Shown here: one piece after another, positions 1 to 18,339 of the stretch
How positions within the stretch are numbered: position 1 is the first letter of the stretch
Layout of the letters: every line of letters begins with the position of its first letter
Origin: Mycolicibacter hiberniae
Lineage (GTDB): Bacteria > Actinomycetota > Actinomycetes > Mycobacteriales > Mycobacteriaceae
DNA length: 64,000 nucleotides
NCBI RefSeq assembly: GCF_010729485.1
Contig: NZ_AP022609.1
Coordinates: 1,364,001 to 1,428,000 of the forward strand
Direction: 5' to 3'
The notes under the pieces: generated by a model
Databases searched by the model: none
What the model was told of the DNA's origin: nothing
Seen by the model: the letters and a program-made list of their open reading frames with translations, nothing else
Made by a program: the position numbers and the translations under genes

Positions 1-221
1 TGAATATCGCCGCCCGGGTCATGGAGCGCGCCATCAAGGGCGGCATCGTGGTGTCCGGGCCCACCCTGAAACGCATTGAACCGGCCGCTCTGGCCGAGTT
101 GGGCGTGGTTGCCAAGCGGGCGCGGCGCCAGGTGCTTGCGGCCAAGACCAGCGGTGTCCCGGCAGATCTGGTGATGTACCGGCTCAAGGCAGTTCGCCAG
201 AGCCCCCCGGACGCGGACTGA
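1..221 (+). CDS. Class III adenylate/guanylate cyclase, C-terminal fragment
   Basis: Only the last 72 codons are inside the window; the reading frame enters at base 3. The visible start, NIAARVMERAIKGGIVVSG, matches the end of the catalytic domain of class III nucleotide cyclases, where an asparagine in 'NIAAR' helps position the ribose and an Arg follows in the same helix. Position is consistent with an Rv1647-type adenylate cyclase, because in M. tuberculosis that gene lies just upstream of pheS. The metal-binding aspartates and the substrate-specifying residues lie outside the window, so cAMP versus cGMP cannot be judged. Gene family is inferred from a short segment plus synteny. Confidence 0.6.
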   Translation, partial: NIAARVMERAIKGGIVVSGPTLKRIEPAALAELGVVAKRARRQVLAAKTSGVPADLVMYRLKAVRQSPPDAD

Positions 222-363
222 TCACGCCTCGTTGCGGTAGCGCAACCGCTCCGGCGGCGGCGCTTTCGAGTGGATGAACCCTGTTCCTTGGAATACCCTG
301 CGGTGAGCAACATAACTATTGACCGGTTTTCCACAGGTCGCCTTAATGCAGGAGCGGGGAGTC

Positions 364-3300
364 ATGTCACGTCGGGAGCAGCGTCGCAACCACGGCCGTA
401 AGAAGAATCGGCTGGTAGGCGCCAGTGGCACGGCGGCGGCGTTCCTGTCGTTCGGCGTGGCTCCGCTGGCTTCCCCGCCCGCGGCGCAGGCCGATTGGGA
501 CTTCGATTGGCTGACCGATCTTTTCGCCGTCACAGATTCGGCGGCCGGTTGGGACAGCACGGCCTGGGACGTCTCCTCGTGGTTCACCGGGTGGTCGGAT
601 CCGGGCGTCGCGGACGCCAACCCGTTCGACCTGACCTCGCTGTTCAACGTGCTGGTCTACCAGCCGATGTACACGTTTGTGGACTCCTGGATCGACAACC
701 CGGCCAACGCCTGGCTCATCGACACGGTCAACGGCTGGGCGCCGGAAGGTCAGTTCTACATCGGCGACGGCATCGACGGCACGGCTGCGAGCCCCGACGG
801 CGGGACCGGCGGGCTCTGGTTCGGTGACGGCGGCGCCGGCTACTCCGCGGGCGAGGACGGCCTCGTCGGCGGCGGCAACGGCGGCGATGCGGGGTGGTTC
901 GGCAACGGCGGTGTCGGCGGCGCCGGGGTGGCCGGTCAGGACGGCGGCGACGGCGGGGCCGGCGGCTGGTTCATGGGCATCGGCGGGGCCGGTGGCGCCG
1001 GTGGTGAGGGCGGCAACGGCGGCGACGGCGGCGACGGTGTGGGCTGGCTGTTCGGCATCGGCGGTGCCGGTGGCGCCGGCGGAGTCGGTCTGACCGGCGA
1101 GACCGGACTGGCCGGTACCTGGCTGGACGGCGCCAACGGCGTGGGCGGCATCGGCGCCACCGGCGGCGAGGGCGGCCGGGGCGGCAACGGCGGCGCCGCG
1201 AGCGACTCCATGTTCGGCAGCGGCGGTGCGGGCGGCAAGGGCGGCGCCGGCGGTGCCGGCGGCCAGGGCGGCACCGGCGCGGCCGGTGACGCCGACACCC
1301 TCCACGGCGGCACGGGCGGCGAAGGCGGCGGCGGCGGTGCCGGCGGCCAGGGCGGTACCGGCGGCGCGGGCAGCGCGCTGGGCAGCACCGGCGCCGACGG
1401 CGCGGACAGCACGACCAATGGCGACGGCGGCCAGGGCGGTACCGGCGGCGCCGGGGTGGACGCCACCGCCGACCACGCGGCGGGCAACGGCGGTGCCGGG
1501 GGCGCCGGCGGCGACGCTGGTGAGAGTGGCAACGGCGGTCAGGGCGGTACCGGCGGTGCCGGGGGCGCCGGGGGTGATGACGACGCGCGCAGCGCCGGTA
1601 ATGGCGGCCAGGGCGGCACCGGCGGTGACGGCGGCCAGATCGGCAACGGCGGCCGCGGCGGCGACGGTGGTGCCGGTGGCATCAGCGGCACCTATGACGG
1701 CGCCACCGGCGGCACCGGCGGTGTCGGCGGCACGGGCGGTATCAGCGGCGTCGAGGCGGGCAACGGCGGCAACGGCGGCATCGGCGGTGTCGGCGGCGCC
1801 GGCCACGCAGGCATCAAGGGCACCAACGGAAGCGACGGAGTCACCGGGGTCAACGACGGTGCCGGCGAGGACGGCGGCCAAGGTACCAACGGCTTCCACG
1901 GCGGCACGGGCGGCAAGGGCGGCGTAGGCGGAGCCCGACATGAAGACAATGACGTCGGCAAGGCCGGCACGGCGGGTAGCGGCGGCCGCGGCGGCAACGG
2001 CGGTGCCGTGGGCGCGGGTGGTGACGGCGGCGCCGGTGCGGCCGGTGTCTGGGGCGCGAACGGCTCCGGCGGCCTCGACGGTGCCGGCGGTGACGGCGGC
2101 CAGGCCGGCGCCAACGGCACGGTGGGCGGCAATGCCGGCGAGGGCGGCCTAGGCGGCGACGAGGATGCCGCCAAGGGTCTAGCCGGGGAGGCCGGCAGTC
2201 AGCAGCCGGTCGAGGCCGCCCACGGCGGCGCCGGTGGCGCCGGGGCGGATGCCTACGGCAGCTTCGACTACGGCGGCAATGGCGGCCACGGCGGCGCCGG
2301 CAACGGCGGCGGCCACGGCGGGGCCGGGGGCGCCGGCGGCGCCGGAACCACCGGTGACGGCGGCAACGGCGGCAACGGCGGCAACGGCGGCAACGGTTCG
2401 GTCAGCAACGGCGGGAACGGCGGCGCCGGCGGTGCCGGTGGTGCCTCGGAGTCCGGTGACGGCGGTACCGGCGGCGCCGGCGGCAAGGGCGGCAACGGCG
2501 ATCACGGCGTGACCGGCTCGCTGGGCATCGAAGGCGAAAAGGGCGTCAACAACGGCGCCGGCGGCAAGGGCGGCAACGGCGGCACGGGCTTTGACGGCGG
2601 CAAGGGCGGCGCGGGCGGTGCCGGCGGCGCCTCGGAGTCCGGCAACAGCGGCGCCAACGGCGACGGCGGCAACGGCGGAACGGGCGGTGCCGGCGGTGCG
2701 GGCGGCAACGGCGGCAACGGCGAGGCGGGCGACTGGGACCACCGGGGCCAGTACGGCTTCGGGTCGGGCGGCATCGGCGGCAACGCCGGCAACGCCGGGG
2801 CCGCGGGCAAGGGCGGAGCCGCCGGCGAGGCAGGCACCGGCGGCGCCGAGGGCACCGGCGAAGCCGGCACGGCGGGCGCCGACGGCGTAGGCGTCAACGG
2901 CATCGCCAAGGGCGGCGACGGCGGCGCCGGCGCCGCGGGCAGCAAGATCTACCACAACGGCGGCGCCGGCGGCGACGGCGGCAGCGGCGGCACGCACGGC
3001 GACGGCGGCAAGGGCGGCAACGGCGGCAACGCTGAACAGGAAGACACCGGCAACGCCCTGACCGGCGGCAATGGTGGCGCCGGCGGTAAAGGCGGGGCCG
3101 GCGGCACGGCCCAAGGTAACGGCGGTGACGGCGGCAACGGCGGCAAGGCCACGGCCGAGCTGACCGAAGACAGCAGCGCCGTCGCCACCCGCGGCGGCAA
3201 CGGCGGGGCCGGCGGTAAAGGCGGCGCCGCCGTCGACGGCAACGGCGGCAAGGGCGGCGCCGGTGGTGACGCCGGCTCCGGCAGCCAGTACGGCGGTGTC

Positions 3301-4467
3301 GGGGGTAAAGGCGGCGACGGTGGCGCCGTCACCGGCAAGGGCACGGGCGGTGCCGGTGGCGACGGTGGCAATGGTGCCGTGGCGACCGGCTGGAAGTCCG
3401 ACGGCACCTGGGGCATCGACGGGTTCGCCAACAAGTTCGGGGCCGGCACCATCCTGGGCGTCTCCGGCGCGGGCGGTGCCGGGGGCGCTGGCGGCGCCGG
3501 GACGACCGGTGGCGGCGGTAACGGCGGCGAGGGTGGCGACGGTGGCGGCGAGACCGGATCGGACGGCAGCACCCGGGTCATCTGGGGCGGCAACGGCGGC
3601 GCGGGTGGCGCCGGTGGTGCTGCCACCAACAGCTCCAAGGACGCCACCGACAGCGGCAACGGCGGTAACGGTGGCGACGGTGGCGAAGCTGGTCAGGGCA
3701 CTGTCGCCGGTGGCAGCGGCGGCTCCGGTGGTGCCGGCGGCACCAGCGCCAACAACCAGGGCGGCAAGGGCGGTGACGGCGGTGACGGCGCCAAGGGCAC
3801 CGGCTGGAGTGACGTCAACGGCAGCGTGACCGGCAAGGGCCAGATCCTGAGCTTCGGCGGCAACGGCGGCCGCGGTGGCGCCGGTGGCAACGGCGAGAGC
3901 GGCGGCGACGGCGGCAGCGGCGGCTCGGGCATCGCGGGCATCGTCGGCGGCAACAAGTTCAGCTCCGGCGGTGCCGGCGGTGCCGGTGGTGCCGGCGGCA
4001 CCGGAACCACCGGCGACGGCGGTGACGGCGGCAAGGGCGGCGACAGCGGGGACGCCAGCTGGCGGGCCACCAACGGTGGCGCCGGCGGTGCCGGCGGCAA
4101 CAGCACCAGCGGAGACGGCGGCAAGGGCGGCGACGGCGGGGCCGGCGGCAGCCTGCTTCTCCCGGGTGGCGCCGCGCCGACCAACGGCCGGGCCGTCACG
4201 GTGGGCGCCGGCGGCAACGGCGGTGCCGGCGGCAGCAGCACCGCCGCCGACACCACCGGCACAGGCGGCGACGGTGGTAGCGGCGGTAAGGGCGGCGACG
4301 GCCTCGGCAACATCAGGGGCGGTGTCGGCGGCACCGGCGGCACCGGCGGCAAGGCGGGCAACGTGGCCGGTGAGGCCGGCGTCAAGCCCAGTGCGCCGAC
4401 CACCACCACCGGTGGCACGGGCGGTGCCGGCGGCGCGGGCGCCGAGCCCAAGGCGCCCAGCAGCTGA
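364..4467 (+). CDS. Secreted PGRS-repeat protein without a PE domain
   Basis: A protein of 1367 residues. I chose the ATG at 364 because AGGAG/GGGG lies just upstream; a TTG at 319 in the same frame would add 15 residues. The N-terminus is a basic stretch (MSRREQRRNHGRKKNR) followed by a hydrophobic segment ending PPAAQA, a plausible Sec signal peptide cleaved near residue 43. Residues 44-135 form an acidic, aromatic-rich module (WDFDWLTDLF) ending in 'YIGDGIDGTAASPDGG', which resembles the linker between the PE and PGRS parts of PE_PGRS proteins. Everything after that is Gly-Gly-X repeats, with blocks such as 'GGAGGAGGAG' and 'GNGG', to a Ser/Thr/Pro-rich end. There is no PE domain and no YxxxD/E secretion signal of the usual ESX type. 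It is probably cell-surface or secreted; function unknown. Confidence 0.85.
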   Translation: MSRREQRRNHGRKKNRLVGASGTAAAFLSFGVAPLASPPAAQADWDFDWLTDLFAVTDSAAGWDSTAWDVSSWFTGWSDPGVADANPFDLTSLFNVLVYQPMYTFVDSWIDNPANAWLIDTVNGWAPEGQFYIGDGIDGTAASPDGGTGGLWFGDGGAGYSAGEDGLVGGGNGGDAGWFGNGGVGGAGVAGQDGGDGGAGGWFMGIGGAGGAGGEGGNGGDGGDGVGWLFGIGGAGGAGGVGLTGETGLAGTWLDGANGVGGIGATGGEGGRGGNGGAASDSMFGSGGAGGKGGAGGAGGQGGTGAAGDADTLHGGTGGEGGGGGAGGQGGTGGAGSALGSTGADGADSTTNGDGGQGGTGGAGVDATADHAAGNGGAGGAGGDAGESGNGGQGGTGGAGGAGGDDDARSAGNGGQGGTGGDGGQIGNGGRGGDGGAGGISGTYDGATGGTGGVGGTGGISGVEAGNGGNGGIGGVGGAGHAGIKGTNGSDGVTGVNDGAGEDGGQGTNGFHGGTGGKGGVGGARHEDNDVGKAGTAGSGGRGGNGGAVGAGGDGGAGAAGVWGANGSGGLDGAGGDGGQAGANGTVGGNAGEGGLGGDEDAAKGLAGEAGSQQPVEAAHGGAGGAGADAYGSFDYGGNGGHGGAGNGGGHGGAGGAGGAGTTGDGGNGGNGGNGGNGSVSNGGNGGAGGAGGASESGDGGTGGAGGKGGNGDHGVTGSLGIEGEKGVNNGAGGKGGNGGTGFDGGKGGAGGAGGASESGNSGANGDGGNGGTGGAGGAGGNGGNGEAGDWDHRGQYGFGSGGIGGNAGNAGAAGKGGAAGEAGTGGAEGTGEAGTAGADGVGVNGIAKGGDGGAGAAGSKIYHNGGAGGDGGSGGTHGDGGKGGNGGNAEQEDTGNALTGGNGGAGGKGGAGGTAQGNGGDGGNGGKATAELTEDSSAVATRGGNGGAGGKGGAAVDGNGGKGGAGGDAGSGSQYGGVGGKGGDGGAVTGKGTGGAGGDGGNGAVATGWKSDGTWGIDGFANKFGAGTILGVSGAGGAGGAGGAGTTGGGGNGGEGGDGGGETGSDGSTRVIWGGNGGAGGAGGAATNSSKDATDSGNGGNGGDGGEAGQGTVAGGSGGSGGAGGTSANNQGGKGGDGGDGAKGTGWSDVNGSVTGKGQILSFGGNGGRGGAGGNGESGGDGGSGGSGIAGIVGGNKFSSGGAGGAGGAGGTGTTGDGGDGGKGGDSGDASWRATNGGAGGAGGNSTSGDGGKGGDGGAGGSLLLPGGAAPTNGRAVTVGAGGNGGAGGSSTAADTTGTGGDGGSGGKGGDGLGNIRGGVGGTGGTGGKAGNVAGEAGVKPSAPTTTTGGTGGAGGAGAEPKAPSS

Positions 4468-4477
4468 CCCGCAGGCC

Positions 4478-4508
4478 GAAAGCCCCGCACACCGCGTGCG
4501 GGGCTTTC
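4478..4508 (+). terminator. Hairpin terminator after the PGRS gene
   Basis: A perfect 13-bp inverted repeat, GAAAGCCCCGCAC / GTGCGGGGCTTTC, with a 5-nt loop starts 11 bases after the PGRS stop codon. The right arm ends in CTTTC rather than a clean T-run, as is common in mycobacteria. It separates the PGRS gene from pheST. Confidence 0.75.
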
Positions 4509-4563
4509 GTCATGATGTCGATAAGATCGACGCTTGCGTCTCAGCCGAAACCACAGCCAGTAA

Positions 4564-5630
<1,067 letters not shown>

Positions 5631-5631
<1 letters not shown>

Positions 5632-8123
5632 TGCGCATTCCCTACAGCTGGTTGAAAGAAGCCCTGGTCGCCGGTGCGCCGGAGTGCGCAGATATCACCG
5701 CCGACGAACTCGAGCAGGCGCTGCTGCGGATCGGCCACGAGGTCGAAGGCGTCCACACCCTGGGCCCGGTCACCGGGCCGCTGAAGGTCGGCCGGGTCGC
5801 CGAGATCGAAGAGCTCACCGAGTTCAAAAAACCCATCCGGGCCTGTCGGGTGGACGTCGGCGAAGCCGAACTGCGCGACATCGTCTGCGGCGCCAGCAAT
5901 TTCACGGTCGGCGACCTGGTGGTGGTGGCATTGCCCGGCGCGGTGCTGCCCGGCGACTTCACCATCGCGACCCGTAAGACCTACGGACGGACCTCCGACG
6001 GCATGATCTGCTCGGCCGCCGAGATCCGGCTGGGCACCGACCACGCGGGAATTCTGGTGCTGCCGGCCGGCACCGCCGAACCGGGCGCGGACGCGAGCGC
6101 GGTGCTGGGTCTCGACGACGTGGTCTACGAACTGGCCATCACGCCCGACCGCGGCTACTGCATGTCGGTGCGCGGGCTGGCGCGTGACCTGGCCTGCGCC
6201 CTGGACCTGGACTACCTCGACCCGGCCTCCGCGGATGTGGTGACCCCGCTGCCCGCCGAGGGGCAGGCCTGGCCGCTGAGCGTGCAGCCGGGCACCGGGG
6301 TGCGCCGCTTCGCGCTGCGCAGCGTCACCGGTATCGACCCCGCGGCGGTATCGCCGTGGTGGCTGCAACGGCGACTGGCGCTCTGCGGCATCCGGGCGAT
6401 CTCCCCGGCCGTCGACGCCACCAACTACGTGATGGTCGAACTCGGGCACCCGATGCACGCCCACGACCGCGCCCGCATCACCGGCGGATTCGACGTCCGT
6501 TTCGCCCTCCCCGGCGAGACCGTCACCACGCTGGACGACATCGAACGCAAGCTGGAACCGGTGGACGTGCTGATCGTCGACGACGTCGCCACCGCCGCGA
6601 TCGGCGGCGTGATGGGTTCGGGCAGCACCGAAATGCGCGACGACTCAACCGATGTGCTGCTGGAGGCCGCGATCTGGGACCCCGCGGCGGTGTCGCGGAC
6701 CGCGCGGCGGCTGCACCTGCCCAGCGAGGCCGCCCGGCGCTACGAACGCAGCGTCGACCCCGCCATCTCGGTGGCCGTGCTGGACCGCTGTGCGCAGTTG
6801 CTGGCCGAGATCGCCGGGGGAGTCATCGAACCGGGCCTGACCGACTGGCGCGGTGAACCCCCGGTTGACAACTGGAGCCCGCCCGCCGTGGAGATCGCGG
6901 CCGACCTGCCCGACCGGGTTGCCGGGGTCGGCTACCCGGAGGGCACCACCGCCCGGCGGCTCGCCCAGATCGGCTGCGAGGTGGTCCGCAGCGGCGACGT
7001 GCTGAGCGTCACCCCGCCGAGCTGGCGTCCGGACCTGCGGCAACCCGCCGACCTGGTCGAGGAGGTGCTGCGGCTGGAGGGTCTGGAGACCATCCCCTCG
7101 GTGCTGCCCACGGCGCCGGCGGGACGCGGACTGACCGACACCCAGCGCCGGCGCCGCGCGATCGGCAAATCGCTGGCCCTGGCCGGCTACGTCGAGGTGC
7201 TCACCTCGCCGTTTCTGCCCGCCGGAGTCTTCGACACCTGGGGTCTGGCGGACGATGACCCCCGCCGCGCCACCGTGTCGGTGCTCAACCCGCTGGAAGC
7301 CGACCGGCCGCAGCTGGCCGGCACGTTGCTGCCCGGGCTGCTGGAAGCGTTGAACCGCAATGTCTCCCGGGGCATGGGCGACGTCGCCCTGTTCACCATC
7401 GCCCAGGTGGTGCAGCCGGCCGAGGCGGCCGAGTTCCCGGCCGTCACGGCCGCCCGTCGTCCCAGCGACGCCGAGATCGCCGGTATCGACGCGGCTCTGC
7501 CGCGCCAGCCGCAGCACGTCGCGGTCGCGCTGACCGGCTTGGCCGAACCGCGCGGGCCGTGGGGTCCGGGCCGGCCCGTGGAAGCCGCCGACGCCATCGA
7601 GGCGGCCCGGGTGATCGCCCGGGCCAGCGGGGTCGAGGTCACGCTGCGCTCCGGGGCGTATCTGCCCTGGCACCCGGGCCGCTGCGCGCAGGTACTGGTC
7701 GGCGAGACCCTGATCGGTCATGCGGGGCAGCTGCATCCGGCCGTCATCGAACGAGCCGGGCTGCCCAAGGGCACCTGCGCGGTGGAGCTGAACCTGGACG
7801 CCATCGCGGTGACGCCCTCGTTGCCGGCGCCCCGGGTGTCGCCGTTCCCGGCGGTGTTCCAGGATCTGGCGCTGGTGGTCGACGAGAAGGTGACCGCGCA
7901 GTCGGTGGCCGACGCGGTGCGCGAGGGCGCCGGTGAACTGCTGGAGGACATCGCGCTGTTCGACGTCTACACCGGCCCGCAGGTCGGGGAGGGCCGCAAG
8001 TCGCTCGCCTTTGCACTGCGCTTCCGGGCCGCCGACCGGACGCTGACCGAGGACGAGGCCAGCGCGGCCCGCGACGCCGCCGTCGCCCGTGCCGGAGAGG
8101 CCGTGGGCGCCGCCCTGCGCTGA
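5631..8123 (+). CDS. pheT: Phenylalanyl-tRNA synthetase beta subunit
   Basis: The 830-residue tRNA-binding and editing partner of PheS. In order it has an EMAPII-like tRNA-binding domain (about 45-160), the B3/B4 editing domain (about 215-400), a B5 domain (about 410-480), a catalytic-like domain, and a C-terminal FDX-ACB anticodon-binding domain beginning near '[16 protein letters not shown]'. Length and order are normal for actinobacterial PheT. The ATG overlaps the pheS stop. Nothing in the sequence suggests truncation or loss of editing. Confidence 0.97.
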
Positions 8124-8215
8124 CACCTGCGCGTTCGCGGGCTGTTGCGAAACCCCCTGCTCGGGCATGCTGGGAGTCGCCCGTCCTGCCGCGTGACTTC
8201 GAGGGGGTCCGCCCG

Positions 8216-9682
8216 ATGAACGAAGCCGAAACCTACGACGTGATCGTGCTGGGCGCCGGACCGGTCGGGGAGAACGTCGCCGACCGCGCCCGGGCCGCCG
8301 GGCTGACGGTCGCGGTGGTCGAGCGCGAACTCATCGGCGGCGAGTGCTCGTACTGGGCCTGCGTGCCCAGTAAGGCACTGCTGAGGCCGGTGCTGGCCCT
8401 CGACGACGTGCGCCGGGTGGCCGGCGCACGCCAGGCCGTCGGTTCGGCGATCGACACCGCTGCGGTGTTCGGGCGGCGCAACCACTACGTGGGGGACTGG
8501 CACGACGACGGGCAGGCTGACTGGATCGCCGGAATCGGCGCGACGCTGGTGCGCGGCGACGGCCGCCTGGACGGGCCGCGGCGCGTGGTGGTCACCACGC
8601 CCGGCGGCGAGGTGAGGCTGATCGCCCGCCAGGCGGTGGTGATCTGCACCGGAACCCGTGCGGCGCTTCCGGATCTGCCCGGCATGGCCGAGGTGCGCCC
8701 GTGGACCAATCGGGAGGCCACCGAAGCGACCTCGGTGCCGCGGCGTCTGGCCGTCGTCGGCGCCGGGGGCGTCGGGGTGGAAATGGCCACTGCCTGGCAG
8801 GGTTTGGGATCGGCGGTGACGCTGCTGGTGCGCGGGAAGGGGCTGCTGCCGCGGATGGAGCCGTTCGTCGGGGAGTACGTGGCCCGCGGGCTGACCGACG
8901 CCGGAGTCGATGTGCGCTTCGGCGTCTCGGTCGCCCGGTTGCAGCGCCGCGAGGCGGACGGGCCGGTGCAGGTGGAACTGACCGACGGCAGCACGCTCGA
9001 CGTCGACGAGATCCTCTTCGCCACCGGCCGCCGGCCGGCGACCGCCGACATCGGGCTGGAAACCGTCGGACTGACCCCGGGTGACTGGCTGGAGGTCGAC
9101 GACACCTGCCGGGTGCGCGTCGTCGAGGACGGCTGGCTGTATGCGTGCGGCGACGCCAACCACCGGGCCCTGCTGACCCACCAGGGCAAATACCAGGCCC
9201 GCATCGCCGGCGACGTGATCGGCGCCCGGGCGGCCGGCAGGCCGCTGGACCCCGCGCCGTGGGGCTGGCACACCGCGACAGCGGACACCCACGCGGTGCC
9301 GCAGGTGTTCTTCACCGACCCCGAAGCGGCCGCGGTGGGGATCACCGCCGAACAGGCCCAACGCACCGGCCACCGGGTGCACGTGGTGGACGTGGAGATC
9401 GGCGAGGCCGTGGTGGGTGCCCAACTGCACGCCGACGGCTACCGAGGGCGGGCGCGCATGGTGGTCGACGCCGACAACGAGTACCTGCTCGGCGTCGCGT
9501 TCGTCGGCCCGGGGGTGGCCGAGTTGCTGCATTCGGCCACCGTGGCCGTCGCGGGCCGGGTGCCGATCAGCCGGTTGTGGCATGCCGTGCCGTGCTTTCC
9601 GACCATCAGCGAGGTGTGGCTGCGGCTGCTGGAGGCCTACCGCGACGCCGCGGTGACCCAGACCCCGGCCGGCGTGACGTGA
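8216..9682 (+). CDS. Flavoprotein pyridine nucleotide-disulfide oxidoreductase
   Basis: A 488-residue FAD/NAD(P)-dependent disulfide reductase of the dihydrolipoamide dehydrogenase/mercuric reductase superfamily. The N-terminal FAD fold starts with GAGPVGE (13-19). The redox pair is in 'GGECSYWACVPSK' with Cys44 and Cys49 in CxxxxC spacing, differing from the typical CLNVGC of lipoamide dehydrogenase. A second Rossmann motif, VVGAGGVGVEMA, binds NAD(P)H, and 'ATGRRPAT' contributes to FAD. The C-terminal dimer domain carries 'HAVPCFPTISE' where the catalytic His-Glu pair of the family sits. No lipoyl or heavy-metal domain is fused. The physiological substrate is unknown. The start is ATG at 8216 after GAGGGGG; the gene stands alone between pheT and argC. 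Confidence 0.85.
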   Translation: MNEAETYDVIVLGAGPVGENVADRARAAGLTVAVVERELIGGECSYWACVPSKALLRPVLALDDVRRVAGARQAVGSAIDTAAVFGRRNHYVGDWHDDGQADWIAGIGATLVRGDGRLDGPRRVVVTTPGGEVRLIARQAVVICTGTRAALPDLPGMAEVRPWTNREATEATSVPRRLAVVGAGGVGVEMATAWQGLGSAVTLLVRGKGLLPRMEPFVGEYVARGLTDAGVDVRFGVSVARLQRREADGPVQVELTDGSTLDVDEILFATGRRPATADIGLETVGLTPGDWLEVDDTCRVRVVEDGWLYACGDANHRALLTHQGKYQARIAGDVIGARAAGRPLDPAPWGWHTATADTHAVPQVFFTDPEAAAVGITAEQAQRTGHRVHVVDVEIGEAVVGAQLHADGYRGRARMVVDADNEYLLGVAFVGPGVAELLHSATVAVAGRVPISRLWHAVPCFPTISEVWLRLLEAYRDAAVTQTPAGVT

Positions 9683-9712
9683 CACCATTCCGGCGGCGCG
9701 CCCGTAGCGTAA

Positions 9713-11994
<2,282 letters not shown>

Positions 11995-11998
<4 letters not shown>

Positions 11999-12873
11999 CC
12001 CTCGAACCGACCACACACGTCAAGGCCCGGGTGCTGGCCGAAGCCCTGCCCTGGCTCAAGCAGCTGCACGGCAAGATCGTCGTCGTCAAGTACGGCGGCA
12101 ACGCCATGACCGACGACACCCTCAAGCACGCGTTCGCCGCCGACATGGCCTTCCTGCGCAACTGCGGCATCCACCCGGTGGTGGTGCACGGCGGCGGCCC
12201 GCAGATCAGCGCCATGCTCCGGCGCCTGGGCATCGAAGGCGACTTCAAGGGCGGCTTCCGGGTCACCACACCCGAAGTGCTCGACGTGGCGCGCATGGTG
12301 CTGTTCGGTCAGGTCGGTCGCGAACTGGTGGGCCTGATCAACGTCCACGGCCCGTACGCGGTCGGCATCACCGGCGAGGACGCCGCACTGTTCACCGCGA
12401 TCCGGCGCAGCGTCACCGTCGACGGGGTCGCCACCGACATCGGCCTGGTCGGCGACGTCGACCAGGTCAACACCGATGCGGTGCTGGATCTGATTGCTGC
12501 AGGCCGGATCCCGGTGGTCTCCACCCTGGCTCCCGACCCCGACGGGGTGGTGCACAACATCAACGCCGACACCGCCGCGGCCGCGCTGGCCGAAGCCCTG
12601 CAGGCCGAGAAACTGCTGATGCTCACCGATGTCGACGGCCTCTACACCGACTGGCCCAACACCGATTCGCTGGTCAGCGAGATCGACACCGCGACCCTGG
12701 AGACCCTGCTGCCCACGCTGGAGTCCGGCATGATCCCCAAGGTCGAAGCCTGCCTGCGCGCCGTTCGCGGCGGGGTGCCCAGCGCCCACATCATCGACGG
12801 CCGGGTCCAACACTGCGTCCTGGTCGAGCTGTTCACCGATGCCGGCACCGGAACCAAGGTGGTGAACCCCTGA
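11995..12873 (+). CDS. argB: Acetylglutamate kinase
   Basis: Phosphorylates N-acetylglutamate with ATP; second step and usual feedback point of the pathway. A 292-residue amino-acid kinase: KYGGNAM near residue 27 (catalytic Lys and Gly loop), [10 protein letters not shown] for the substrate, and '[12 protein letters not shown]' towards the C-terminus. The N-terminal helix '[15 protein letters not shown]' is the type found in arginine-inhibited enzymes. ATG at 11995 overlaps the argJ stop. Its own stop (TGA ending at 12873) shares bases with the first repeat micro-ORF, which starts ATGACTCG. Confidence 0.97.
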
Positions 12874-12996
12874 TGACTCGCGTCCACGACGATGCAGAGC
12901 GGAGCCTGCGGAGCGATGAGGAGGAGTGGCGCCCATGACTCGCGTCCACGACGATGCAGAGCGGAGCCTGCGGAGCGATGAGGAGGAGTGGCGCCA
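12873..12996 (+). repeat. Tandem MIRU-like repeat (2 x 62 bp) between argB and argD
   Basis: Two copies, 12873-12934 and 12935-12996, are identical except for the last base. Each begins ATGACTCGCGTCCACGACG, contains ACGATGCAGAGCGGAGC, and ends in GATGAGGAGGAGTGGCGC, the core of mycobacterial interspersed repetitive units. Each copy holds a 21-codon ORF beginning [11 protein letters not shown]. The first (12873-12938) starts inside the argB stop and ends inside the second ATG; the second (12935-13000) ends inside the argD ATG. The repeat also supplies the GAGGAGGAG ribosome-binding site of argD. This stop/start overlap is a known property of MIRUs. Confidence 0.85.
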
Positions 12997-15577
<2,581 letters not shown>

Positions 15578-15616
15578 AACCCGTAGCACTGAGTAAGACA
15601 CAGCAAGGAGAACTCG

Positions 15617-18335
<2,719 letters not shown>

Positions 18336-18339
18336 CGTC

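Noticed and set aside
222..647. Minus-strand ORF of 141 codons before the PGRS gene
   Set aside because: Overlaps the signal-peptide region of the PGRS gene, composition is low-complexity Ser/Ala, no ribosome-binding site and no recognisable domain.
367..1941. Long minus-strand ORF (524 codons) and several further antisense ORFs across the PGRS gene
   Set aside because: They mirror the GGC-repeat composition of the coding strand, giving Ala/Val- or Pro-rich low-complexity products without ribosome-binding sites. GC-rich repeats simply lack stops in other frames.
781..4440. Dense GGCGGNGCC-type repeats that could look like a CRISPR array or satellite
   Set aside because: The periodicity is codon-based (Gly-Gly-X), irregular in length, with no constant repeat/unique spacer pattern.
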